Below are positions 21,968 through 30,464 of a stretch of DNA of 64,000 bases, piece after piece. The notes beneath the pieces are model-generated. The model made no database searches, had not been told where the DNA came from, and was given only the letters and a program-made list of their open reading frames with translations. Where the stretch lies: positions 3,162,001 through 3,226,000 of the forward strand of contig NZ_VFMM01000001.1 of the NCBI RefSeq assembly GCF_006715085.1, read 5' to 3'. Origin of the DNA: Kribbella jejuensis (GTDB lineage Bacteria > Actinomycetota > Actinomycetes > Propionibacteriales > Kribbellaceae). The position numbers and the translations under genes were made by a program. Position 1 is the first letter of the stretch. Every line of letters begins with the position of its first letter.

Positions 21968-22896
21968 GTCGGGAAGCCCGGCCGCGGTACGTACTGCGGA
22001 GGCTGCGGGTAGTCCTGCATCCGTGGTGGCGGCGGAGTCAGCCGGACCTGCTGCCAGCCACCGACCTGCAGCATCAGCAGTGCCATCGCTATCCCGGCCA
22101 CGGCCAGCAGCACCGTCGCGACCGTGAAGCCGATGTCGAACCCGAGCGCGACCCGGACCATGAAGTCCTGCAGGTTGTAGATGTCGACGTACGGGCTCTC
22201 CGCGTCCGCGGTGTCGGAGATCTGCACCAGACGGACGATCCAGACGATGAACCCGACCGTGGCGACCGCGCCGCCGCCGACGAGGATCACCCAGAAGCCG
22301 GTCCAGCTACCCCACCAGCCGGACAGCAGGGCCCGGATCCGCGCGGAGCGAGCCACGCCGGGTTGCGTGGGCGGCTCGCTGGCGCGGACGACGTCCCCGA
22401 CGACCTGGAACGGGTACCAGAACTGCACGATCGGGCAGAACCAGGAGCCGATCACCCAGCCCGACGAGCGCCGGTGCAGGCGTTGCGGGGGCGGTGCCGG
22501 TTGTGGTGTCGGTTGTGGTGCGAAGGGTGAGAACAGGAAGTCGACGTTCTCGCGAGCCCGCCACAGCCAGAGCAAGAACGCGATCGCGGTCCCGATCAGC
22601 AGGTAGCTGACCAGGTTCAGGAACGGCCCGGTGCCGGCGATCGAGTCGATGCCACGCTCGATCTCCTGCTCGGAGAGCAGCCCGTAGACGAGGCGCTTGA
22701 CCTCGTCGTACGACCGCCACAGCAGCACGCACTGGATCACCGCGGCGATCACGGTCAGGCCCATCAGCACGATGCTGACGATCGTGACCGCCCGAAGCGG
22801 CCGGAACTGCGGCGGCACCGGCTGGTACGGCAGTTGCTGGAACGGGCCCTGATACGGCCCGGGTCCCTGGTACGGACCCGGATACGGCTGCGTCAC
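21955..22896 (-). CDS. DUF4328 membrane protein (paralog 1)
   Basis: A 313-residue membrane protein. The Pro/Tyr/Gln-rich N-terminus (PYPGPYQGPGPYQGPFQQ) is followed by a DUF4328 domain: VTIVSIVLMGLTVIAAVIQ, FLLWLWRARENVDFL, then GWVIGSWFCPIVQFWYPFQVVGDVVRAS, and two more membrane segments. The W-(R/K)-AR...N and GW-GSW-P-WYP-Q-V-DV motifs match the two other DUF4328 proteins in this window (32362 and 33287). GTG 22896 is chosen because GGAGGTGG lies just upstream. Function unknown. Confidence 0.85.
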   Translation of the reverse strand: MTQPYPGPYQGPGPYQGPFQQLPYQPVPPQFRPLRAVTIVSIVLMGLTVIAAVIQCVLLWRSYDEVKRLVYGLLSEQEIERGIDSIAGTGPFLNLVSYLLIGTAIAFLLWLWRARENVDFLFSPFAPQPTPQPAPPPQRLHRRSSGWVIGSWFCPIVQFWYPFQVVGDVVRASEPPTQPGVARSARIRALLSGWWGSWTGFWVILVGGGAVATVGFIVWIVRLVQISDTADAESPYVDIYNLQDFMVRVALGFDIGFTVATVLLAVAGIAMALLMLQVGGWQQVRLTPPPPRMQDYPQPPQYVPRPGFPTYGR

Positions 22897-22936
22897 CCTT
22901 CCACCTCCCCGCAGCCAAGTTAACCTCAACGCCGTC

Positions 22937-24460
22937 TCAGACGGCCGCGAAAGCCTCCCGTACGGCGGGCAGCGCGAGCTCCCGGTCCGCTGCCGCCAGC
23001 CCGATCCGCGTCCGGCGGTCGAGGACGTCGTCCTCGGTCAGCGCGCCCTCGTGCCGGACCGCGAACCGCAGCTCGGCGTGTGTCGTCCGCAGCCCGGGCG
23101 CGATCGGCTCGAGCAACTCCGGCGGACCATCGATCACCTGTGGCGCCTCGACGCCGTACCGCTGGACGAACCGGACCGGCGCTCGGACCGCCGCGAGGTG
23201 CACGCGGTCGGCGGCGCCGACGAGCGGGATCCGATGCGTCTCACAACTCCGCCGTACCTCGAGAGTCGACTGCGCGAGCGCGGTGTCGAGCGCGTCCTGC
23301 GCCATCCGGCGGTACGTGGTCAGCTTGCCGCCGACGATCGTCACCACGCCGTCGTCGCTGGTGATCACCGCGTGCCGGCGGGAGATGTCGGCAGTCCCGC
23401 TGTGGTGGCCCGTGTCGAGCAGCGGGCGGAGACCGGCGTACGTGCCGAGGAGGTCGGCCCGGGTCACCGGCTGCTGGACGGCGGCGCTGATCGTGTCCAG
23501 CAGGAAGTCGATCTCGGCATCGGTCGCCTGGGGTACGTCGCTCACCGGGCCGGGCGCGTCCACGTCCGTCAGTCCGACGTACACCCGGTCGTCGGGCGCC
23601 GGGATCGCCATCACCACCCGGCGCAGCTCGCCCGGCACCGGCAGCGTCAGGACGGCGGACAGACCGCCGAAGACGGATTGCGGCAGCACCAGATGAGTGC
23701 CGCGGCTCGGGCGGAGCTTGATGCCGGAGGCAACTTGGTCGGCCCAGATCCCGGCGGCGTTGATCACGATCCGCGCGTCCACCGTCAGCCGGTGACCGGT
23801 CAGCTGGTCGACCAGGACCGCGCCGCGCCCGGTGACGTCGGTGGCGGCGACGTGGGTCAGGATGCGGGCGCCGTACTGCGCTGCGGTTCGCGCGATCGCC
23901 ACGACCAGGCGGGCGTCGTCGTACAACTGGCCGTCCCAGGTGAGGAAGCCGCCGCGCATCCCCTCGGGACGCAGTGTCGGGGCGTAGCGCAGGATCTCGG
24001 CGGACGACACCCGGCGGGAGTGCGGGAGGTAGTCGTCGCTGGTCCGCGCGAAGGTCCGCAGGACGTCGCCGCCCAGGAACGCGGAGCGGAGCAGGGCGGC
24101 CTGGACGAACTTTGCCTCCGGCAACCATGGGGCCACCTGCGGGATCGGGTGCACCAGGTGCGGGGCGGTGGTCTTCATCAGGATGCCGCGCTCGACGGCG
24201 CTCTCGTACGCGATCCCGACGTGACCGGACGCGAGGTACCGCAGGCCGCCGTGGACGAGCTTCGAACTCCAGCGGCTCGTGCCGAAGGCGAGATCGTGCT
24301 TCTCCAGCAGGGCAACGCTCAGCCCGCGCGCGGCCGCGTCCAGCGCGACACCGGCGCCGGTGACCCCACCACCGATCACCAGCACGTCGACCGCCTTGAG
24401 CTCGTGCAGCTCGCGGGTACGCCGTGCCGCGTTCAGGCTCGCGTTGCCGATGGAGATCAT
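22937..24460 (-). CDS. glpD: Glycerol-3-phosphate dehydrogenase/oxidase (FAD)
   Basis: A 507-residue flavoenzyme that oxidises sn-glycerol 3-phosphate to dihydroxyacetone phosphate at the membrane and passes electrons to quinone. The FAD loop is VLVIGGGVTGAGVALDAAARG, followed by the GlpD signature FGTSRWSSKLVHGGLRYL. INAAGIWADQVA, YVGLTDVDAPGPVSDVP and VTIVGGKLTTYRRMAQDAL are also typical. The start overlaps the TetR stop (ATGA), so both come from one transcript, with the TetR gene first. The divergent gene encodes an alkyl-DHAP-synthase-like enzyme, linking the cluster to glycerol/ether-lipid metabolism. Confidence 0.96.
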   Translation of the reverse strand: MISIGNASLNAARRTRELHELKAVDVLVIGGGVTGAGVALDAAARGLSVALLEKHDLAFGTSRWSSKLVHGGLRYLASGHVGIAYESAVERGILMKTTAPHLVHPIPQVAPWLPEAKFVQAALLRSAFLGGDVLRTFARTSDDYLPHSRRVSSAEILRYAPTLRPEGMRGGFLTWDGQLYDDARLVVAIARTAAQYGARILTHVAATDVTGRGAVLVDQLTGHRLTVDARIVINAAGIWADQVASGIKLRPSRGTHLVLPQSVFGGLSAVLTLPVPGELRRVVMAIPAPDDRVYVGLTDVDAPGPVSDVPQATDAEIDFLLDTISAAVQQPVTRADLLGTYAGLRPLLDTGHHSGTADISRRHAVITSDDGVVTIVGGKLTTYRRMAQDALDTALAQSTLEVRRSCETHRIPLVGAADRVHLAAVRAPVRFVQRYGVEAPQVIDGPPELLEPIAPGLRTTHAELRFAVRHEGALTEDDVLDRRTRIGLAAADRELALPAVREAFAAV

Positions 24461-25077
24461 GGCATCAGGTACCTCGTCAGCATCACGCGGAGCTCCTCGT
24501 CGAGCTTCGGGTACTCGTCCTTCTCGGCCATCACGGGCCCGGACACCGCGGACGCCAGCGAGACCAGGATGATCTGCCGGGCCAGCCAGACCGGGTCACC
24601 TTCGCGGATCGAGCCGTCGGCCTGACCCTGGCGGAGGCCCTCCTCGACGAGGGCGAGGTGGGCGACCGTGCTGCTGCCGCGGCGCTCCAGCAGGTACGGC
24701 GTGAGGAACTCGGGGTCGAGCTCGATGATCTTCCGCATCAGCGGGTGGACGCGGGTCTTCGCGACCACCTCGACGACGCCCTCGACCAGGCGGGCGCGGC
24801 CGTCCGCGGCGTCCGGCTGGAACGCCGACACCAGGGCGATCGTCCACTCCCGGGTCATCAGTGCCGCGACGACGGCCTGCACGTTGGGCCAGCGCCGGTA
24901 CAGCGTTGCGCGGGAGACTTCGGCGTGCCGGGCGATGTCGGCCATCGTCATCCGGCGCATCCCGATCGCGAGCAGCAGCTCGTACGCCGCGTCCAGGATC
25001 CGCTCTTCGCCGATCGCGTTCGCCGGAGTGGGACGGGAGCTGGTCTCTGAATCCGATTCGCTGCTACGCTGAGACAT
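24457..25077 (-). CDS. TetR family regulator of glpD cluster
   Basis: A 206-residue TetR repressor with a clear HTH: EERILDAAYELLLAIGMRRMTMADIARHAEVSRATLYRRWPNVQAVVAALMTREW. The C-terminal ligand domain is acidic and unclassified. It is translationally coupled to glpD (four-base overlap) and divergent from the FAD-binding oxidase. A dyad at 25067-25099 overlaps its start codon, which fits autoregulation and control of the divergent gene. A lipid or acyl-type ligand is inferred from context, not seen. Confidence 0.93.
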   Translation of the reverse strand: MSQRSSESDSETSSRPTPANAIGEERILDAAYELLLAIGMRRMTMADIARHAEVSRATLYRRWPNVQAVVAALMTREWTIALVSAFQPDAADGRARLVEGVVEVVAKTRVHPLMRKIIELDPEFLTPYLLERRGSSTVAHLALVEEGLRQGQADGSIREGDPVWLARQIILVSLASAVSGPVMAEKDEYPKLDEELRVMLTRYLMP

Positions 25078-25099
25078 CACATGCCAAAGTGTATCAGCG
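25067..25099. promoter_or_regulatory. Candidate TetR operator dyad
   Basis: CGCTGAGACA at 25067-25076 pairs with TGTATCAGCG at 25090-25099 (9 of 10) around the start codon of the TetR gene. Position suggests an autoregulatory operator that also covers the divergent promoter. Confidence 0.5.
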
Positions 25100-25118
25100 A
25101 CTGCGGCATCCCGGAACT

Positions 25119-25161
25119 GTCCAGGGGAGGTGGGAGCCAGGGGGTTCCACCTCCCCTGGAC
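25119..25161. promoter_or_regulatory. Perfect 15-bp inverted repeat in divergent leader
   Basis: GTCCAGGGGAGGTGG at 25119-25133 is followed after 13 bases by its exact complement at 25147-25161. It lies 35 bases before the FAD-oxidase ATG, in that gene's likely 5' leader. It could be an attenuator hairpin, a stabilising leader stem or a regulator site. Both arms contain a GGAGG or its complement. Confidence 0.55.
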
Positions 25162-25195
25162 GCTACCTCGCACAACCCCCGAACGGGAGCCACCC

Positions 25196-26863
25196 ATGAC
25201 CGAATCCGACCTCCCGGTGGCAAACCTCACTCCTGGCCGCTGGGGCAACCCGGCTCAGTCCGTAGAACTCCCCGCCGCCGCCCGCGACGCTCTCAAGCAC
25301 CTAGGCGTCCGCCGGCCCACCCCACCCGCTGAAGCGGGCGAAGAGAGCGGACATCCGGGCGCCGAACCCGCCCCCGAGGCGGGCGGCGCCGGGTCGGCAG
25401 TTGGTGCGGGCGGCGCCCGGTCGGCGGCAGCGGGTGGGGCGGGGCTCGGGGTCACTGCTGGGCAGCTGGAGTTTCTGTCGTCAGTTGTCGGATCTCAGCA
25501 CGTGGCTCTCGAGTGGGAGGCTCGGTGGGGTCATACGCGGGGGTATTCGACGACCGACCTGCTCAGGTTCCGCGCAGGCGATACGGATGACGTACCGGAC
25601 GCGGTCGTCTACCCGGGCACGCACGACGAAGTGCAAGCGATCCTCGCCGGGGCTGCCGAGCACGACCTGGCAGTCGTCCCGTACGCGGGCGGCACCTCGG
25701 TGGTCGGCGGCCTGGCGCCGACGAGAAGGTTCATCACCCTCGACCTCCGCCGCCTCGACCAACTCGAAGAGCTCGACGAGATCTCCAGAACGGCGACCCT
25801 GCAAGCCGGCGTCCGCGGTCCGGTCGCCGAGGCGCTGCTGGCCGAGCGCGGCTACACGCTCGGCCACTTCCCCCAGTCCTACGAGGGCGCCTCGATCGGC
25901 GGGTATGCGGCCGCCCGCTCAAGCGGTCAGTCCTCCGCCGGCTACGGTCGCTTCGACCAGATGGTCGTCGCACTGACCATCGCCACCCCGCGCGGCACGA
26001 TCCAACTGGGCCGCGCCCCGATGTCTGCCGCCGGCCCCGACCTCCGCCAGCTGATCCTCGGCTCCGAAGGCGCCTTCGGCATCATCACCTCGGTCGTCGT
26101 CCGGATCCGTCCCCGTCCCACCGAACGCCACTTCGAAGGCTGGCGCTTCGACGACTTCGACAGCGGCCTCACAGCGGTACGCCGACTCGCCCAGGACGGC
26201 CCGCTCCCGACCGTGCTGCGCCTCTCGGACGAGGTCGAAACAGCAGTCAACCTGGCCGATCCCGACGTACTGGGCGGCGGCTCAGGTGGCGTACTGGCGA
26301 TCATCGGTTTCGACGGCCCGTACAACCAGGCAACCGCGGACGTCCTCACCGCATCCGGCGGTACGAACCTCGGCGAAGGGCCAGGCGAAACCTGGCGCCT
26401 CGGCCGCTACCGCGCGCCGTACCTCCGCGACCCGCTCCTCGACGAAGGCGCCCTGGTCGAAACCCTCGAGACCGCCACCTTCTGGTCCCGCGTCCCCGCG
26501 CTCAAAGCCGCCGTCACGCAAGCCCTCGTCGACGCTCTCAGCACGACCCCACCGCTCGTCCTCTGCCACATCTCGCACGTCTACGAGACCGGCGCGTCGC
26601 TCTACTTCACCGTCATCTGCGCCCAGACCGACGACCCGATCACCCAATGGCGGACCGCCAAAGCCGCCGCAAACAAGGCAATCGCCGAGGCCGGCGCCAC
26701 GATCTCCCACCACCACGGCATCGGCACCGACCACCGAGCCGCCTACACAGCCGAAATCGGCCCACTAGCACTCGAAGCCCTCCATGCCGTCAAACAAACC
26801 CTCGACCCTCACAACGTCATGAACCCAGGCATCCTGCTGCCGGAGATCCAACGCCTCTCTTGA
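25196..26863 (+). CDS. FAD-binding oxidase, alkyl-DHAP synthase-like
   Basis: A 555-residue flavoenzyme of the VAO/PCMH (FAD_binding_4) superfamily. After an N-terminal Ala/Gly-rich insert (about 45-80), the PCMH domain reads PDAVVYPGTHDEVQAILAGAAEHDLAVVPYAGGTSVVGGL and FPQSYEGASIGGYAAARSSGQSSAGYGRFDQMV. C-terminal ISHHHGIGTDHR and LDPHNVMNPGILLP are the catalytic-His and terminal blocks of alkyldihydroxyacetonephosphate synthases. This actinobacterial type sits beside glpD and may act on a glycerol-phosphate ether or acyl lipid. GGGAG upstream sets ATG 25196. The true substrate is uncertain. Confidence 0.9.
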   Translation: MTESDLPVANLTPGRWGNPAQSVELPAAARDALKHLGVRRPTPPAEAGEESGHPGAEPAPEAGGAGSAVGAGGARSAAAGGAGLGVTAGQLEFLSSVVGSQHVALEWEARWGHTRGYSTTDLLRFRAGDTDDVPDAVVYPGTHDEVQAILAGAAEHDLAVVPYAGGTSVVGGLAPTRRFITLDLRRLDQLEELDEISRTATLQAGVRGPVAEALLAERGYTLGHFPQSYEGASIGGYAAARSSGQSSAGYGRFDQMVVALTIATPRGTIQLGRAPMSAAGPDLRQLILGSEGAFGIITSVVVRIRPRPTERHFEGWRFDDFDSGLTAVRRLAQDGPLPTVLRLSDEVETAVNLADPDVLGGGSGGVLAIIGFDGPYNQATADVLTASGGTNLGEGPGETWRLGRYRAPYLRDPLLDEGALVETLETATFWSRVPALKAAVTQALVDALSTTPPLVLCHISHVYETGASLYFTVICAQTDDPITQWRTAKAAANKAIAEAGATISHHHGIGTDHRAAYTAEIGPLALEALHAVKQTLDPHNVMNPGILLPEIQRLS

Positions 26864-26890
26864 CTTCAAGTTTGGTTGAGGTACGACGGT
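26860..26890 (+). promoter_or_regulatory. Possible second MerR/SoxR-like promoter
   Basis: TTGACT at 26860-26865 precedes CTTCAAGTTTGGTTGAGG, an imperfect dyad that resembles SoxR-type boxes (about 14 of 18). GACGGT at 26885-26890 lies 19 bases from the -35 and TACGAC at 26882-26887 lies 16 bases away, so the -10 is ambiguous. Confidence 0.4.
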
Positions 26891-26896
26891 GACGAC

Positions 26897-27616
26897 ATGA
26901 CTCCTGAACCGTCCGACCGTCCTGTTGCTCTGATCACCGGTGCCTCCGCGGGTCTCGGGCTCGCGCTGGCCCATGGTCTCGCCGACCGCGGCTGGGCCTT
27001 GGTGATCGACGCGCGCGGCGCGGAAGCGCTCAAAGACGCCGCGGACGCACTCGCGGACCGTACCGACGTCGTACCGCTGGCCGGCGACGTCACCGACCCG
27101 GAGCACCGCGCCGACCTGCTCGACGCGATCACCGAGCTCGGCCGTCTCGACCTGCTCGTCAACAACGCCAGCTACCTCGGCCAGAGTCCGCTCCAGGCCC
27201 TTGCCGACGCGGACCTCGACGAGCTCCGTCGCGTCTACGAGGTCGATGTACTCGCACCGATCGCGCTCACGCAGCTCCTGCTTCCTGCTCTCACCGCAGC
27301 ATCCGGTGTGCTGATAAACATCAGCTCCGACGCCGCCGTGGAGGCGTACGAGACCTGGGGTGGTTACGGCTCTGCCAAGGCGGCTCTGGATCACGCGACC
27401 CGGGTACTGGCGGCGGAGCATCCTGCCCTGTCCGTGTACGCCGTGGACCCGGGTGATCTGCGGACGGCGATGCACCAGGCGGCGTTCCCCGGTGAGGACA
27501 TCTCGGACCGGCCGGAGCCCGCGACCGTCGTACCGGCGTTCCTGAAACTGCTGGACAGCCGTCCGGAGAGCGGCAGGTACCGAGCTGCAGAGTTCGCGCC
27601 GGCGGTGACGCCGTGA
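26897..27616 (+). CDS. Short-chain dehydrogenase/reductase
   Basis: A 239-residue classical SDR with a full set of motifs: ALITGASAGLGLALA (cofactor loop), GDVTDPE, NNASYLG, the Ser block NISSDAAVEAYE, and catalytic YGSAKAALDHA (YxxxK present). ARGAEALK after the second strand gives no simple NAD or NADP rule. The ATG at 26897 lies about seven bases after a possible -10, so the message may be leaderless. It overlaps the QueA-like gene by four bases (GTGA), so the two are translated together. Substrate unknown. Confidence 0.92.
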   Translation: MTPEPSDRPVALITGASAGLGLALAHGLADRGWALVIDARGAEALKDAADALADRTDVVPLAGDVTDPEHRADLLDAITELGRLDLLVNNASYLGQSPLQALADADLDELRRVYEVDVLAPIALTQLLLPALTAASGVLINISSDAAVEAYETWGGYGSAKAALDHATRVLAAEHPALSVYAVDPGDLRTAMHQAAFPGEDISDRPEPATVVPAFLKLLDSRPESGRYRAAEFAPAVTP

Positions 27617-28620
27617 GGGTGCATCCACAGACCAGGTTCGAGCTGCCGGAGCAGTTGAACGCGGGCGAACCTCCGGAGGCACGTGGTGTCTCCAGGGATC
27701 ACGTGAAGTTGCTGGTCGCGGAGGGGTCGACCGTCACGCACACCCGTTTCGACCGGCTCGGCGACCACCTCCGCGCGGGCGACCTGCTGCTGGTCAACAC
27801 CTCCGGCACGCTGGCCGCGGCCGTGGACGGTACGCCGTACACCGTGCACTTCTCCACGCCGCTCGACGACGGTACCTGGGTCGTCGAACTGCGGGACAGG
27901 AACGCCCCGTTGTTCGACGGTACGCCTGGGCTGCAGGTGGAACTGCCCGAAGGCGTGCTGACGTTGCTGGCGCCGTACGAGGCTTCACCGAATCGCCTGT
28001 GGATCGCCCAGCCGCCGGTGGTCGACGTACTCTCCTACTTGCAGCGGCACGGGCGGCCGATCACCTACAACTATGTCGGGAAGCGCTGGCCGCTGGCGTC
28101 GTACCAGACTGTCTTCGCGCGCGAGCCTGGTAGTGCGGAGATGCCCAGTGCCGCAAGGCCGTTCAGCTTCGAACTGGTGAGCCACCTGGCCTCGCAGGGC
28201 GTTCTCATCGCACCCATCCTGTTGCACTGCGGCGTGTCCTCATTGGAGAGCCACGAGCCGCCTCAGCCCGAGCGGTACGACGTACCTGCGCACACGGCTC
28301 GGCTGGTCAACTGGGTGAAGGCGAACGGCGGACGGGTGATCGCCGTGGGCACCACCGCCGTACGAGCCATCGAAACAGCCGCCTCGCCGGACGGCACGGT
28401 CTCCCCGTCACATGGCTGGACAGACCTGGTACTCGGCCTGACGCGAGAACCCCGGGTAGTAGACGGCCTGATCACCGGCTGGCACGCGCCCGAGGCCTCC
28501 CACCTCCTCCTGCTGGAGTCGGTGGCCGGCCCTGACCAGGTGCAGAACGCCTACACCGAAGCGCTCGACCACGGCTACCTGTGGCACGAGTTCGGCGACA
28601 GTTGCCTGCTCCTGCGTTGA
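27613..28620 (+). CDS. QueA-like S-adenosylmethionine:tRNA ribosyltransferase-isomerase
   Basis: A 335-residue member of the QueA family, which transfers the ribosyl part of SAM to 7-aminomethyl-7-deazaguanine in tRNA. Landmarks include LRAGDLLLVNTSGTLAAAV, HGRPITYNYVGKRWPLASYQTVFAREPGSAEMPSAARPFS and VIAVGTTAVRAIETA. It is close to QueA length, but no other queuosine genes (tgt, queC-F) are in the window, and actinobacterial QueA paralogs are frequent where queuosine is not made. It may modify another substrate. The GTG start overlaps the SDR stop, so it is coupled to the SDR gene. Confidence 0.85.
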   Translation: MRVHPQTRFELPEQLNAGEPPEARGVSRDHVKLLVAEGSTVTHTRFDRLGDHLRAGDLLLVNTSGTLAAAVDGTPYTVHFSTPLDDGTWVVELRDRNAPLFDGTPGLQVELPEGVLTLLAPYEASPNRLWIAQPPVVDVLSYLQRHGRPITYNYVGKRWPLASYQTVFAREPGSAEMPSAARPFSFELVSHLASQGVLIAPILLHCGVSSLESHEPPQPERYDVPAHTARLVNWVKANGGRVIAVGTTAVRAIETAASPDGTVSPSHGWTDLVLGLTREPRVVDGLITGWHAPEASHLLLLESVAGPDQVQNAYTEALDHGYLWHEFGDSCLLLR

Positions 28621-28622
28621 GC

Positions 28623-28772
28623 TCAGGAGGCCTTGGCCGCCGGCTTCTTCTCAGAGATGCGGTTGGTGGTCTGGAGCGCGGTGACCGCGCTCGGCGTCTC
28701 CGGCGCCTTCGGCCGCACGACCTGATGCTCGTTTCCGGGCCGGGCCCGCTTGTCCACAGCGCGTGGGCTCAT
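28623..28772 (-). CDS. Small basic hypothetical protein
   Basis: A 49-residue frame starting MSPRAVDKRARPGNEHQVV and ending SEKKPAAKAS. The ATG at 28772 has TAAGGA seven bases upstream, a good ribosome-binding site. The product is Lys/Arg/Pro/Ala-rich, without a membrane segment, and no family is recognised. It lies downstream of rhomboid on the same strand but after a 114-base gap, so it may have its own promoter. The strand-opposite frame lacks a start signal. Confidence 0.6.
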   Translation of the reverse strand: MSPRAVDKRARPGNEHQVVRPKAPETPSAVTALQTTNRISEKKPAAKAS

Positions 28773-28886
28773 ACGAAAGTCCTTACCAACTGGTCCCCCG
28801 TCGGGACGTCACCTGATTAGACAAGCGTCCAGAGCCGCTTGTCACCAGAATTAACCCAACTGACGGAAAGTTGTGGCCTAGGCCGT

Positions 28887-29633
28887 TTATGCCCGTTGCC
28901 GGTTGCGGCGGTTGTGGTTGGAGAGCTGGAGGTAGATCCAGGCGACCGCGGCACCGACCACGAAACCGCCGAGGTGGCCCTCCCACGAGACGTTCGGGAT
29001 GGCGAAGGACAGGAACGCGGTGACGGCGACGTACATGATGATCCACGTGACGTCGAGGCCGCGGGCGCGGCTGATCACCAGCAGCGCACCGACGAGGCCC
29101 AGTACGGCGCCGGACGCACCGAGGGTGGCGCCGCCGGGGGCGGAGAGGATCCAGACCGCGACGCTGCCGCCCAAGGCCGACAGGATGTAAAGGATGGTGA
29201 AGCGCAGCCTGCCGAGCATCTGTTCCAGCGGCGGGCCGAGCTGCCACAGCATGAACAGGTTCGAGAAGATGTGGAAGATCTGCACGTGGGTGAACGCCGA
29301 CGTGAGCAGCCGCCACGGTTCGCTGCCGGCCAGCGCCGGGACCATCACCAGGTCGTTCAGGATCTGCGGGTTGCCGAAGCGCGCGGCCAGGAAGACCAGC
29401 ACGTTCAGCGCCAGGATCGTGTAGGTGACGACCTGCTGGCTGCCGCCGCGCTGGATGCCGCCGAGCGACGTGCGGGTGCGCGGGACCGAGCGGGCACCCT
29501 GGTTGAAGCATTCCGGGCACTGGAAGCCGACGGCGGCGCTGTTCATGCAGTTCGGGCAGATCGGCCGGTCGCAGCGCTGGCAGCGCACCCCGGCGGGCCG
29601 ATCCGGGTGCCGGTAGCAGACGGTGTCGGTCAC
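28887..29633 (-). CDS. Rhomboid family intramembrane serine protease with N-terminal Zn ribbon
   Basis: A 248-residue rhomboid. The N-terminal zinc-ribbon module has two Cys pairs and more (CYRHPDRPAGVRCQRCDRPICPNC, then CPEC at about 39-42). Six membrane segments follow. The catalytic Ser174 is in GASGAVLG and His220 in EGHLGGF; the HxxxN of TM2 is in FHIFSNLFMLW. Rhomboids cleave membrane protein segments; substrates in actinomycetes are unknown. GTG 29633 is chosen for GGAGAGGGA upstream; a longer frame to 29690 exists. It follows the cyclophilin gene, a conserved actinobacterial pair. Confidence 0.94.
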   Translation of the reverse strand: MTDTVCYRHPDRPAGVRCQRCDRPICPNCMNSAAVGFQCPECFNQGARSVPRTRTSLGGIQRGGSQQVVTYTILALNVLVFLAARFGNPQILNDLVMVPALAGSEPWRLLTSAFTHVQIFHIFSNLFMLWQLGPPLEQMLGRLRFTILYILSALGGSVAVWILSAPGGATLGASGAVLGLVGALLVISRARGLDVTWIIMYVAVTAFLSFAIPNVSWEGHLGGFVVGAAVAWIYLQLSNHNRRNRQRA

Positions 29634-29694
29634 GCGGGCGCGTCCCTCTCCGGTAGCGCGGGGCCGGGAGTGACCCGGCCCCGCGGTCAAGCTG

Positions 29695-30237
29695 TCAGGC
29701 GTTCTTGCGCTCGACGACGACCTTGTTGATCACGATCGGGTCGATCGGGCGGTCGCCCGGGGCAGTCTTCGCGGTCGCGATCGCGTCCACGACCTTCTTC
29801 GACTCGTCGTCGGCGACCTCGCCGAAGATGGTGTGCTTGCGGTTCAGGTGCGGCGTCGGGACCACGGTGACGAAGAACTGCGAGCCGTTGGTGCCGTGGC
29901 CGTACTGGATGCCGGCGTTCGCCATCGCGAGCAGGTACGGGCGGTCGAACTGGAGCTCCGGGTGGATCTCGTCGTCGAACTGGTAGCCGGGGGTGCCGGT
30001 ACCGGTGCCGAGCGGGCAGCCGCCCTGGATCATGAAGCCGTCGATCACCCGGTGGAAGCCGAGGCCGTCGTAGAACGGCTTGGTCACCTGCTGGCCGGTG
30101 TTCGGGTCGGTCCACTCCTTGGTGCCCTCGGCCAGGCCGACGAAGTTGCTCACCGTCTTCGGCGCGTGGTTCGGGAACAACCTGATGACGACGTCGCCCT
30201 TGTTCGTCTGCAGGGTCGCGTACAGCTCTTCGGCCAC
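29695..30237 (-). CDS. Cyclophilin-type peptidyl-prolyl cis-trans isomerase
   Basis: A 180-residue cytoplasmic cyclophilin that speeds proline isomerisation during protein folding. Active-site blocks are FYDGLGFHRVIDGFMIQGG (Arg and Phe of the catalytic pocket), MANAGIQYGHGTNGSQFFVT and LNRKHTIFGEV. There is no signal peptide. The GTG start at 30237 has AGGAGTG eight bases upstream. Rhomboid follows closely on the same strand, the arrangement found beside gyrase and cell-division genes in Actinobacteria (PpiA-like). Confidence 0.95.
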   Translation of the reverse strand: MAEELYATLQTNKGDVVIRLFPNHAPKTVSNFVGLAEGTKEWTDPNTGQQVTKPFYDGLGFHRVIDGFMIQGGCPLGTGTGTPGYQFDDEIHPELQFDRPYLLAMANAGIQYGHGTNGSQFFVTVVPTPHLNRKHTIFGEVADDESKKVVDAIATAKTAPGDRPIDPIVINKVVVERKNA

Positions 30238-30464
30238 GGGAGTCACTCCTAGTCGGGATACATCTGCGTACCCCTCGATCCTGTCATGGGTGTTCAAGAA
30301 CCCCCGCATTGGTGCCCCAGGTGTAGGCAGAGTGGGGTGGGGCACAGGGTTATCGGCTTGTTACGTCGTACGATGCAGATGTTGCCGGATTTGTCCAGAG
30401 TCAGCCCATGTCGCCGATGGGCGGGAGAGCCGTCCGCGGGATGGGCGGCACCTAGGAGGGAACC

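Noticed and set aside
28581..28820. 79-residue plus-strand frame after the QueA-like gene
   Set aside because: No ribosome-binding site and overlaps the queA end; the minus-strand 49-residue frame has a proper start signal.
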